Source: Actinomycetes bacterium (GTDB lineage: Bacteria; Planctomycetota; Phycisphaerae; JAACET01). Taken from it: a stretch of DNA of 9,650 nt. Every line of letters starts with the position of its first letter. Position 1 is the stretch's first letter. Shown here in pieces: positions 1 to 5,695 of this stretch. The stretch is taken from NCBI GenBank assembly GCA_030631725.1, contig DAOVKO010000064.1, positions 1 to 9,650 on the forward strand. Direction: 5' to 3'. The notes below the pieces were generated by a model, which saw nothing but the letters and a program-made list of their open reading frames with translations, was not told where the DNA came from and searched no databases. Made by a program: the position numbers and the translations under genes.

Positions 1-40
1 CACAGTCCGTCCTCAATACTGCCACCTTAGCTCGGCTCAT
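1..40 (-). CDS. 5' end of an unidentified minus-strand gene (partial, cut by the left edge)
   Basis: Reading leftwards, an ATG at 40-38 opens a frame beginning MSRAKVAVLRTDC that runs off the window. A good Shine-Dalgarno sequence (AAGAGG on the minus strand, plus-strand 48-53) sits 7 bases upstream, which is the main reason to believe it. It lies about 96 bases downstream of the UbiA-family gene on the same strand, so the two may be cotranscribed. The opening resembles the N-terminus of DUF362-type proteins (short strand KVAVLR followed by an acidic residue and Cys), but thirteen residues cannot identify a family and no function is assigned. A competing plus-strand open frame (3-140) has no visible start and is less convincing. 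Confidence 0.45.
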   Translation of the reverse strand, partial: MSRAKVAVLRTDC

Positions 41-47
41 CGCTCAG

Positions 48-53
48 CCTCTT
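48..53 (-). promoter_or_regulatory. Ribosome binding site of the left-edge gene
   Basis: AAGAGG on the minus strand, 7 bases before the ATG at 40-38. It supports translation of the otherwise barely visible partial gene. Confidence 0.45.
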
Positions 54-95
54 AAAGTACTGTTCATTCCTCGTTATTCGGAAGCTCTTATATTT

Positions 96-118
96 AGCCC
101 CCGGTTTTACCGGGGGTT
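96..118 (-). terminator. GC-rich hairpin after the UbiA-family gene (possible terminator or attenuator)
   Basis: A perfect 7-bp stem (CCCCCGG at 98-104 with CCGGGGG at 110-116) closes a 5-base loop and can extend by a G-T wobble and an A-T pair to 96-118. It starts about 20 bases after the stop codon at 137-139. Neither strand has a clear U-tract after the stem (minus strand continues CTAAATATAAG; plus strand continues TTCACTTCC), so it is not a textbook intrinsic terminator. It lies between two same-strand genes and may instead attenuate transcription or stabilise the mRNA end. Confidence 0.45.
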
Positions 119-136
119 CACTTCCACTCAACGACA

Positions 137-1039
137 CTAGTTCACTCCCGACCACATTGCACTCAATTCGCTGGCATACATTATTCCCAAACAGGCCAAC
201 GCCCAAGCCACCAGCGTCAACTGAAATGGCCGATCCCGCACAATCACCTCCACCGGCCCGCTGGCCTTGCCCGTCTCAATCAGCAGCAAAAACCTGAATA
301 TCCCGTACAGCACCAGAGGAGTTGTATACACCAGGTAGTAGTTTCCAATCGAGTCAAAGGTACGCGGATGCAGAGTGTACATCAGAAACGCTACCACCGT
401 AACTCCTGAAGTAATCGAAAGCATCTGATCCAGCATCCCTTTGCTATACAGTTCATGCACCCTGCGGAAATTGCTGGCCTGCTCGCCGTATTCTGTCAGT
501 TCGCTCCGCCGTTTGCCGAAACCCAGGAACAAACACAAGCAGAACGTGCAGACAATCAGCCACGGCGAAAGCTCCACTCCCTCCAATAACGCCACTCCCC
601 CCACCGCCCGCAGCACAAAGCCCGAACTGATGGCTATCACGTCCACGATAGGCTCATGTTTGAGCCAAAAAGTGTAGCCCAGATTCAACCCCGTATAAGC
701 TACTCCTATTATCCCGAACACACTGCCCAGCCAGAAGGCCCACCCCAGCATCGCCGCCGTCAAGACAACGCCTAGCACCGTCGCCGCCGACGGCGAAATC
801 CTCCCCGCCGCCAGCGGACGATTCCTCTTGAGCCGGTGCAACCGATCCGCCTCCACGTCCCACAGATCATTGAATATGTAAGTCGCACTGCTCAGCCCGC
901 AAAAGCACACGAATCCCTGAACCACCCCCACGAACGCCTCGATTCCCAGCAGTTCCTTCCCGAAGACGATCCCCGCGAACAGGAAGACGTTTTTGATCCA
1001 GTGTTTCGGCCGTAGTAGCTGGATGTAGTCCTTCAGCAA
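137..1039 (-). CDS. UbiA-superfamily prenyltransferase, decaprenyl-phosphate phosphoribosyltransferase-like
   Basis: Polytopic membrane protein of 300 residues, about the length of mycobacterial Rv3806c, which attaches phosphoribose from PRPP to a polyprenyl phosphate. Seen in the sequence: RPKHWIKN near the N-terminus (about 10-17), the UbiA aspartate motif NDLWDVEAD at 57-65, a basic KRNRP at 71-75, a second conserved block YTFWLKHEPIVD then GFVLRAVGG (about 122-148), and FGKRRSEL near 174-181. These match the DPPR-synthase branch better than quinone or heme prenyltransferases. Start: a TTG at 1039 preceded at 6 bases by a perfect AAAGGAGG is preferred over the upstream in-frame GTG at 1081, which has no ribosome site and would add 14 charged residues. 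It is divergent from the EPS operon and could supply a lipid-linked ribose or arabinose donor (inference). Codons favour G in third position, opposite to the plus-strand genes. Confidence 0.85.
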   Translation of the reverse strand: MLKDYIQLLRPKHWIKNVFLFAGIVFGKELLGIEAFVGVVQGFVCFCGLSSATYIFNDLWDVEADRLHRLKRNRPLAAGRISPSAATVLGVVLTAAMLGWAFWLGSVFGIIGVAYTGLNLGYTFWLKHEPIVDVIAISSGFVLRAVGGVALLEGVELSPWLIVCTFCLCLFLGFGKRRSELTEYGEQASNFRRVHELYSKGMLDQMLSITSGVTVVAFLMYTLHPRTFDSIGNYYLVYTTPLVLYGIFRFLLLIETGKASGPVEVIVRDRPFQLTLVAWALACLGIMYASELSAMWSGVN

Positions 1040-1350
1040 CTCTGGCCTCCTTTCACCCCTATATCGGCCATCCTGCGCCACGCCATTTCAGATGGCTCGT
1101 TTCTGCTCACTTCACCTGTCTTAGATTCCCCTAATGGCTGAAAAACACGTATATTATCGGACCTGAAATCCTCGCCTCACTATCGACTAAAAACTACATT
1201 ATTCTCCGGGCTCCGGCAATCATAATCCTCCTCTCTCGAACACCTTGTTGCTGTTTTAGTTAAGTCCTGTACCTCTTACTGCCGATTACCATCTATGGTT
1301 CGTTGTTGCTTATATACGCTGTGGTTAGATGCTTTTCAGAAGTGCGGCCG
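1040..1350. promoter_or_regulatory. Divergent intergenic region; presumed promoters of both transcription units
   Basis: About 310 bases between the outward-facing UbiA-family gene and the EPS operon, more AT-rich than the flanking genes. Both promoters are expected here, but no convincing -35/-10 pair is visible. Possible -10-like elements are GATAAT on the minus strand (plus 1153-1158), about 115 bases from the TTG start, and TATATA on the plus strand (1311-1316), about 35 bases before the ATG at 1351. Neither has a recognisable -35 at 16-18 bases. Short open frames here on both strands (from 1293-1303) look accidental. Confidence 0.3.
1046..1053 (-). promoter_or_regulatory. Strong Shine-Dalgarno that sets a TTG start for the UbiA-family gene
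   Basis: AAAGGAGG on the minus strand, 6 bases from the TTG at 1039-1037. It is a full match to the anti-SD and lies inside the longer GTG-started frame (1081), which argues that the longer frame is over-extended. Confidence 0.75.
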
Positions 1351-2145
1351 ATGCCTCGAAGCCCAGGGATGTTCTCCAGGATCCTCTGCCTTTTGCTGCC
1401 GTTTTCTCTGCTGGCTTGTACCTCTTGTCGTACGCGGATCACAGAACAGGGAAAGCGCCAGCTCCGCTCAGCCGCCGATTTGGTTAAGCAAGCATCGTAC
1501 GACGCCGCTGCTGACGAACTCGGCAAGTTTCTCGAGGCTTACCCGCGCAGCGACGAAGTCGGCGAAGCACATTACATGATTGGTTTGTGTCGGGTCCACA
1601 GCAGTCAGACGCACCAGGCCGAACGCGCTTTTAATTCCGCCTTGGCTGTTGTTGATGTGCCCATCTTGAAGCATTACGTTCGTTTGTCCTTGGCCAACTT
1701 GGCCTTTGAACGTCAGGATTACCCTACTGCCGGTGAGTTTTATGGCTCCTACTTTGATGACTTGCCTCGCCGAGAGCCCTTTCACTTGGCTTACTACCGT
1801 TATGGCCTGGTTCTCCAGGCTATCGGCCAATGGAAGCAGGCCGACGTCCAGTTTGCCCGTATCCTGCGGCTTTTTCCCGAAGCTGACATCCTGCCCTCCG
1901 TCCGGAAGCATTTTGGCTCGAGCCACTACACCATCGAGCTGGGACGGTTTGCCTCCTCCGAGCTTGCCAACCGGCAACGCCGCGAATTCGCAGACCTTTC
2001 CCCCCAGCTACACGCCCAGGCCCAGCGAGGGCCCGAAGGATGGCAATACGTCAATCTCTATGGGGAGTTTCCTGATCTCGAACGGGCCAAAGAAGCACTG
2101 GCCGGCATCAAGCCCCGCCTCGCCCAAGCCCGTATTGTTCCCTGA
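1351..2145 (+). CDS. TPR lipoprotein with a C-terminal SPOR domain
   Basis: Predicted lipoprotein of 264 residues and first gene of the EPS operon. The N-terminus has a hydrophobic signal ending in the lipobox LLAC, with the lipidated Cys at residue 23. Next come helical TPR-like repeats (about 35-185), with the repeat signatures SYDAAADELGKFLEAYP, QDYPTAGEFY and GQWKQADVQFARILRLFP, as in BamD/YbgF-type proteins. The last 73 residues (192-264) look like a SPOR domain: two half-repeats YTIELGRFASSELANRQ and YVNLYGEFPDLERAKEAL, each with the aromatic/hydrophobic strand, F and trailing helix typical of that fold. SPOR domains bind septal or denuded peptidoglycan. The start is uncertain: ATG 1351 is used, ATG 1369 also leaves a valid signal, and the frame stays open up to 1303; none has a strong ribosome site. 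A role in anchoring the export machine to the wall is inference. Confidence 0.72.
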   Translation: MPRSPGMFSRILCLLLPFSLLACTSCRTRITEQGKRQLRSAADLVKQASYDAAADELGKFLEAYPRSDEVGEAHYMIGLCRVHSSQTHQAERAFNSALAVVDVPILKHYVRLSLANLAFERQDYPTAGEFYGSYFDDLPRREPFHLAYYRYGLVLQAIGQWKQADVQFARILRLFPEADILPSVRKHFGSSHYTIELGRFASSELANRQRREFADLSPQLHAQAQRGPEGWQYVNLYGEFPDLERAKEALAGIKPRLAQARIVP

Positions 2146-2150
2146 CCCTA

Positions 2151-2198
2151 CCCCGGCAAACGCTCTTGCCGACCCCGGGGGCCTCTGACTCGCTCTTG
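2151..2198 (+). repeat. Hairpin and direct repeat in the gap before the export gene
   Basis: The 67-base gap after the TPR-SPOR gene holds a 6-bp hairpin (CGGCAA 2154-2159 with TTGCCG 2166-2171), an alternative longer-range pairing of CCCCGG 2151-2156 with CCGGGG 2175-2180, and two copies of CGCTCTTG (2161-2168 and 2191-2198). No U-tract follows. It may be an RNA processing or attenuation element, or chance in GC-rich sequence. Confidence 0.3.
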
Positions 2199-2212
2199 GA
2201 GAAAATCGCTAT

Positions 2213-3334
2213 ATGCCTACCAAACCCATACATCCAATCAAGCTTGATATCCTTTTACTGTTGGCCATTGTTGGCTCCCTCGCTGTGCCGGGATGCCGGG
2301 AGAAAAAGGTTCTCTACTCCCCGGTTACTCCCCAGCTGTCTCCTTATTCGTCATTCACCCCACCCGTCGCCATCCCCGAGAACCTCATGGTCAGACGGGA
2401 CTACCGACTCAAGCCCGGAGATAAGCTCGAAATCATCTACCACGTCCGAGCTCAAGTGAAGGAAGACGTTCCCTATCAGCTCAAAATCGAAGACGTTATC
2501 AATATCCGTTTTCCCTTCAATCCCGAGTTGGACCAGCAGCAGTCTATTCATTCCGACGGACACATCTCCGTCCTCCTGCTCGGAAGGATCAAGGCTATTA
2601 ACCTCAGCATAGAGCAACTCACCGCCGACTTGGTTAAGCGTTATCGCCGCTATCTCAAGGACCCCGTTATTACCGTCACCTTTAGCGAATCCAACGTAAA
2701 GATCAAGGAATTGAAAAAGGCCATCACCACCGCTCCTCGCGGCCAAAGCCGTCTGGTCCCCATCAAACCCGACGGCAAAATCTCCCTGCCCTTTATTGTC
2801 GATATTCTCGCTGCCGGAAAAACCATTGAGGAATTACACGCCGACCTCAACCAAGCCTACGTTGATGCTGGCATTGATGAGATTGAAGTTACCGTCAACG
2901 TCCAGACCGTTCGGCCCCAGAAGGTCTACGTCTTCGGCGAAGTTCGTCGCCCCGGCATACTCCCCGTCGACCATCACTGCACCTTGATCCAAGCCGTCGC
3001 CATCGCTGGAGGAATTATGCCCACCGGCTCACGCGACAAGGTCATTTTGGTCCGACGAAAAAATCTACCAGTACCAGAAGGCGTCGTCCTCGACTTCGAG
3101 GCCATCATGGACGCCGAGAAAAAAATCAACAACGTGAAAATCCCCGATTTCTCCCTCTTGAGCTACGACATCTTCCTCGAGGACGGAGACATCGTCTATG
3201 TGCCCCGCACCGACCTGGCCAAGAACAACGAGTGGATCGATCAGGTCTTCAACCGTGGCCTGCGGGGAATCGTTCCTTATGACCTCACCTTCAGCTACGA
3301 GATCAAAAGGGTTCATCCTTACGGCGGCTTCTAA
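2213..3334 (+). CDS. Wza-like polysaccharide export outer-membrane lipoprotein
   Basis: Export-channel subunit of 373 residues. The signal peptide ends in VPGC, giving a lipidated Cys at 28. Polysaccharide-export signatures follow: YRLKPGDKLEI at 64-74, then a second complete copy from YQLKIEDVINIRF (88-100) through SDGHIS (114-119) and KDPVITVTF (149-157), then another KPDGKISLP half-domain at 185-193 ending VTVNV (226-230). An SLBB domain follows (236 to about 285; VYVFGEVRRPGILPV, then LIQAVAIAGG). The C-terminus (DIVYVPRTDLAKNNEWIDQV) is typical of family members that end with a helix to cross the outer membrane. The start ATG has GGAGA upstream with a slightly long spacer of 10-11 bases. 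The layout suggests one export domain inserted in another. It is expected to dock with the chain-length protein encoded next. Confidence 0.88.
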   Translation: MPTKPIHPIKLDILLLLAIVGSLAVPGCREKKVLYSPVTPQLSPYSSFTPPVAIPENLMVRRDYRLKPGDKLEIIYHVRAQVKEDVPYQLKIEDVINIRFPFNPELDQQQSIHSDGHISVLLLGRIKAINLSIEQLTADLVKRYRRYLKDPVITVTFSESNVKIKELKKAITTAPRGQSRLVPIKPDGKISLPFIVDILAAGKTIEELHADLNQAYVDAGIDEIEVTVNVQTVRPQKVYVFGEVRRPGILPVDHHCTLIQAVAIAGGIMPTGSRDKVILVRRKNLPVPEGVVLDFEAIMDAEKKINNVKIPDFSLLSYDIFLEDGDIVYVPRTDLAKNNEWIDQVFNRGLRGIVPYDLTFSYEIKRVHPYGGF

Positions 3335-3385
3335 ATCTTTCTTAGGACAGCGGCTAAATGTCGCTCCCCTAAACCTTCTTGTCTT

Positions 3386-3389
3386 GGAG
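3386..3389 (+). promoter_or_regulatory. Ribosome binding site deciding the chain-length gene start
   Basis: GGAG 7 bases before the ATG at 3397. It lies inside the longer frame that could start at TTG 3379, and so favours the shorter protein. Confidence 0.7.
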
Positions 3390-3396
3390 TACGAAC

Positions 3397-4884
3397 ATGC
3401 CTGAGACCTTCACCCCCAGCACCATGCGTGAAATCCTCCGCGTTTTCTTCACCCGCTGGCTTGGTATCCTCACCATCTTTGTAATTATCGCCGGGGTAAC
3501 GCTCGCAGCCACCCTCCGGGCCCCAAAGTGGTATCGCAGCCGAATCAGCTTCCAGACCACAAGGCCTCGGCCCATCAACCCCCTCGCTTCCCCTCAAAAC
3601 CCTTTCTTGCCCACCGAGGTCTTTCTGCGAACCCAGCAGGCCATTATCCTTTCAGACGACGTCGTCTCCCGGGCCCTGGCACGCTTGGACGGCGTAAAAA
3701 CTCCCGATAGCATCATCAACGCTGCTCAGATCATCCGACAAACCGAGCAGGAAAGGCTCATCGACCAGATCAAGCACATAAAGGTTACCACACCCATCGG
3801 CGAAAACTTCGCCAATTCCGAGATCTTCTACATCAATGTCGAATTCGCCGAAGACCCGCGCCAGGCTAAAAAGTTGGCCGAGGCTATTGCCAAAGAATAC
3901 CGCGCCAAGTTCGACGCCCTCCAGAAATTGCCACTCTCCCAAAGCACCGCAATCTTAAAAGCCGAGCTCAGCGTCCTGAAAGCCCGGCTCGACGACGCCA
4001 ACAAAGCCCTTGCCAACTTCATCTCCACCGACCTCAAAGGCGACCTCGTCGCCTTCCGATCAATAGCCTCTGCTGCCACCCCTCTCTCTGTGGCCGCCGG
4101 AGCTACTACCTTGGACAAGGAAATCAAAGCCCTCCAGGCCGACCTCAGCGAAAAGGACGCTCTCAAAGCCGAGATCGACAAAGAGTTCACCCGAGTCGCT
4201 AAGCTATCAGACCTTGACCCTTTGGACACCGACAATATTCCCGTTATCCCCGAACGATTACTCAAGGACAATCCGCCGGTCTTAGCCCTCGCTCAAAAAC
4301 TCACCGACTTGAGACTCAAAGCCATCGAGCTTCAGCCACGCTATACCACCGACTTTCGCCAACGCCAGAACATCGCCCAGGAAATCCGCGACACCAGCAC
4401 ACTACTCGTCGACAACCTCTCCCGTGTTAGCACCGCTCTCGAACAGGATATCGCCGCTTCCAGAGCACGTCTCAGCAACCTCCAGCAAACCTTCGACGAG
4501 CTCCAGGTATATATGAGGCAGCTATCCTCAAACTATGTCAACTACAGCCGTCTAAAGGACGACATCCAACACGCCCAGGGAGACTACGAGGCCAAAAAGG
4601 ACGAACTTAAGAGAGCTCAAACCGCCGAATCCGTCGCCGAAGAACAGGTATTCTTATCTCAGCTCGACACCGCTTCGCTGCCCGACAAGCCCATTCGCCC
4701 CATTCTTTGGATAAACACCACTGTCGGCGCCCTTGTCGCTCTGTTGTTGGCCTTGGCTTACGCCTTCATCGCCGACTATTTTGATCATCGCTTCAAGACT
4801 GTCGAGCAGGCCGAGAAGTACCTCGATTTGCCCGTACTGGGTTCTGTCCAAAACCTTGGCCGGGGGATCATCGTTCGCAAGTAG
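3397..4884 (+). CDS. Wzz/PCP-2a-type polysaccharide chain-length determinant protein
   Basis: Inner-membrane polysaccharide co-polymerase of 495 residues. One transmembrane helix near 21-40 is followed by a long periplasmic region with coiled-coil character (roughly 170-400: repeated AELSVLKARLDDANKAL, LQADLSEKDALKAEID and SRARLSNLQQTFDELQ patterns). A Pro-rich stretch KPIRP (431-435) leads into the second transmembrane helix (436-458), and a short cytoplasmic tail ends in LPVLGSV plus basic residues. The family controls chain length and links the polymerase to the outer-membrane exporter. Start: the ATG at 3397 has GGAG 7 bases upstream, so the TTG at 3379 is rejected. The tail stops where fused Wzc proteins continue into the kinase domain. 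Here the kinase-like part is the next, separate gene. Confidence 0.88.
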   Translation: MPETFTPSTMREILRVFFTRWLGILTIFVIIAGVTLAATLRAPKWYRSRISFQTTRPRPINPLASPQNPFLPTEVFLRTQQAIILSDDVVSRALARLDGVKTPDSIINAAQIIRQTEQERLIDQIKHIKVTTPIGENFANSEIFYINVEFAEDPRQAKKLAEAIAKEYRAKFDALQKLPLSQSTAILKAELSVLKARLDDANKALANFISTDLKGDLVAFRSIASAATPLSVAAGATTLDKEIKALQADLSEKDALKAEIDKEFTRVAKLSDLDPLDTDNIPVIPERLLKDNPPVLALAQKLTDLRLKAIELQPRYTTDFRQRQNIAQEIRDTSTLLVDNLSRVSTALEQDIAASRARLSNLQQTFDELQVYMRQLSSNYVNYSRLKDDIQHAQGDYEAKKDELKRAQTAESVAEEQVFLSQLDTASLPDKPIRPILWINTTVGALVALLLALAYAFIADYFDHRFKTVEQAEKYLDLPVLGSVQNLGRGIIVRK

Positions 4885-4951
4885 GCTTCAGGCTTGAGTA
4901 GACTTTGGTTCTACTACGGTTTTTCCACCTCAAGCCTCAAGCCTCAAGCCT
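4883..4951 (+). repeat. Triplicated heptamer with an upstream inverted copy: a register-shifting hairpin
   Basis: CTCAAGC occurs three times head to tail at 4929-4949, followed by CT. Upstream, 4883-4898 (AGGCTTCAGGCTTGAG) is the reverse complement of two heptamer units plus CT with one mismatch. The left arm can pair with 4929-4944 or, shifted by one unit, with 4936-4951, giving a 16-bp stem with one mismatch and a 30- or 37-base loop. The left arm overlaps the stop codon of the chain-length gene (4882-4884), and the right arm ends 9 bases before the ribosome site of the next gene. A moderately T-rich TTTCTTCT follows, so it may be an attenuator; it may also stabilise mRNA or be a member of a dispersed repeat family. 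Confidence 0.6.
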
Positions 4952-4960
4952 TTCTTCTGA

Positions 4961-4964
4961 GGAG
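4961..4964 (+). promoter_or_regulatory. Ribosome binding site of the P-loop gene
   Basis: GGAG 7 bases before the ATG at 4972, just after the heptamer hairpin. It excludes the upstream TTG frame start at 4894, which would have to translate through the repeat. Confidence 0.7.
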
Positions 4965-4971
4965 TTATCTT

Positions 4972-5652
4972 ATGACCGCTTCCGCCGCCGCTGCTCCTTC
5001 CGGAGTCGCCTACGTCAAAACTGCCGCCGGTTTGGATTTCGCCCGCGTTTGGAGTTCCATTTTCTCCATCGCCGCCGAGAAGCCTCCTAAGTCAATTCTC
5101 TTTGTCAGTCCCGGACCCCAACAGGGGGCCTCTACCTTGGTCGCCGGATCAGCCTTGACCGCAGCTCAGGCCAACCCCGACCTTCGCTTGGGCTTGCTCG
5201 ACTGCAACTTCCGTGCCCCGGCAATGGAACGACTCTTCCAGATCCCCGCTTCCCCCGGCACAGTCGATGCCCTTTCCGGAACCACTGACCCTGCCGAGCT
5301 TGGCTATGCCCTCGGGGTTCATGCCAACCTCCTGGTCATTCCCGCCGGCCAGGTCAGCGCCGATCCCTTGGCCCTGCTCCGTCGCGAAGCGATGGCCGGC
5401 CTGGTCAACGCCTTGATTTCCCGGTTTGATGTCCTCTTGGTGGACACCGCTCCGGTCAATCACTATCCCGACGCCCAGATCATAGCTCCCATGTTTGATG
5501 CCGTCGTCGTGGTTGTCGATGTGGGCCAGGCTCCTCGCGAAGCTGTAACCAAGGCCAAGCAGATTATCCAGACCACCGGCGCCAACCTACTTGGCACCGT
5601 CCTGAATCGTCGTCGGCATCCCCTGCCCAAGATTCTTTACAGCCGAGTATAA
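4972..5652 (+). CDS. CpsD/CapB-like P-loop protein with a degenerate Walker A (probable pseudo-BY-kinase)
   Basis: Cytoplasmic P-loop protein of 226 residues, a size typical of CpsD/CapB bacterial tyrosine kinases that pair with a separate chain-length protein. Recognisable parts are the strand SILFVSPG before the P-loop, Walker A' LLDCNFRAP (75-83), FDVLLVDTAP as Walker B (152-161), and VVVVVDVGQAPREAV plus GTVLNRR near the end. The P-loop reads GPQQGAST at 48-55, so the invariant Lys of GK[ST] is Ala53 (codon GCC at 5128-5130); no other Lys is near. The C-terminus, RRRHPLPKILYSRV, has a single Tyr instead of the usual Tyr cluster. By family logic, ATP hydrolysis and autophosphorylation should be impaired, leaving perhaps a structural or regulatory partner of the chain-length protein. 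Start chosen by the GGAG at 4961. Confidence 0.82.
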   Translation: MTASAAAAPSGVAYVKTAAGLDFARVWSSIFSIAAEKPPKSILFVSPGPQQGASTLVAGSALTAAQANPDLRLGLLDCNFRAPAMERLFQIPASPGTVDALSGTTDPAELGYALGVHANLLVIPAGQVSADPLALLRREAMAGLVNALISRFDVLLVDTAPVNHYPDAQIIAPMFDAVVVVVDVGQAPREAVTKAKQIIQTTGANLLGTVLNRRRHPLPKILYSRV

Positions 5653-5682
5653 CCGACCTGGATCATGTCTGAGCCTTATTCT

Positions 5683-5687
5683 GGGAG
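5683..5687 (+). promoter_or_regulatory. Ribosome binding site favouring a GTG start for the polymerase gene
   Basis: GGGAG 8 bases before the GTG at 5696. The TTG at 5690 is only 2 bases away, too close, so GTG is preferred. The ATG at 5665 is in another frame. Confidence 0.6.
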
Positions 5688-5695
5688 CTTTGCCA

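Noticed and set aside
3..140. Plus-strand frame open from the left edge to a stop at 138-140, possibly the 3' end of another gene
   Set aside because: 45 codons with no recognisable motif. It would overlap the 3' end of the UbiA gene, and the opposite strand here has a gene start with a ribosome site.
1303..1350. Longer N-terminus of the TPR-SPOR protein from 1303
   Set aside because: It would place 38 residues including charged ones before the lipobox Cys, too long and too polar for a lipoprotein signal; ATG 1351 or 1369 gives a normal signal length.
1468..1977. Minus-strand open frame of 169 codons opposite the TPR-SPOR gene
   Set aside because: No ribosome site or family resemblance, and the sense strand has a lipobox, TPR and SPOR features.
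3342..3372. Weak pairing TTAGG...CCTAA with alternative inner stems in the gap before the chain-length gene
   Set aside because: Short stems, no U-tract and several mutually exclusive foldings; not distinguishable from chance.
4929..4951. Three short direct repeats considered as a CRISPR-like array or attachment site
   Set aside because: Units are 7 bases with no spacers, and no cas or integrase gene is present; it is a simple tandem repeat.
4894..4971. N-terminal extension of the P-loop protein from TTG 4894
   Set aside because: It would be translated through the heptamer repeats, has no ribosome site, and GGAG at 4961 marks the ATG at 4972.
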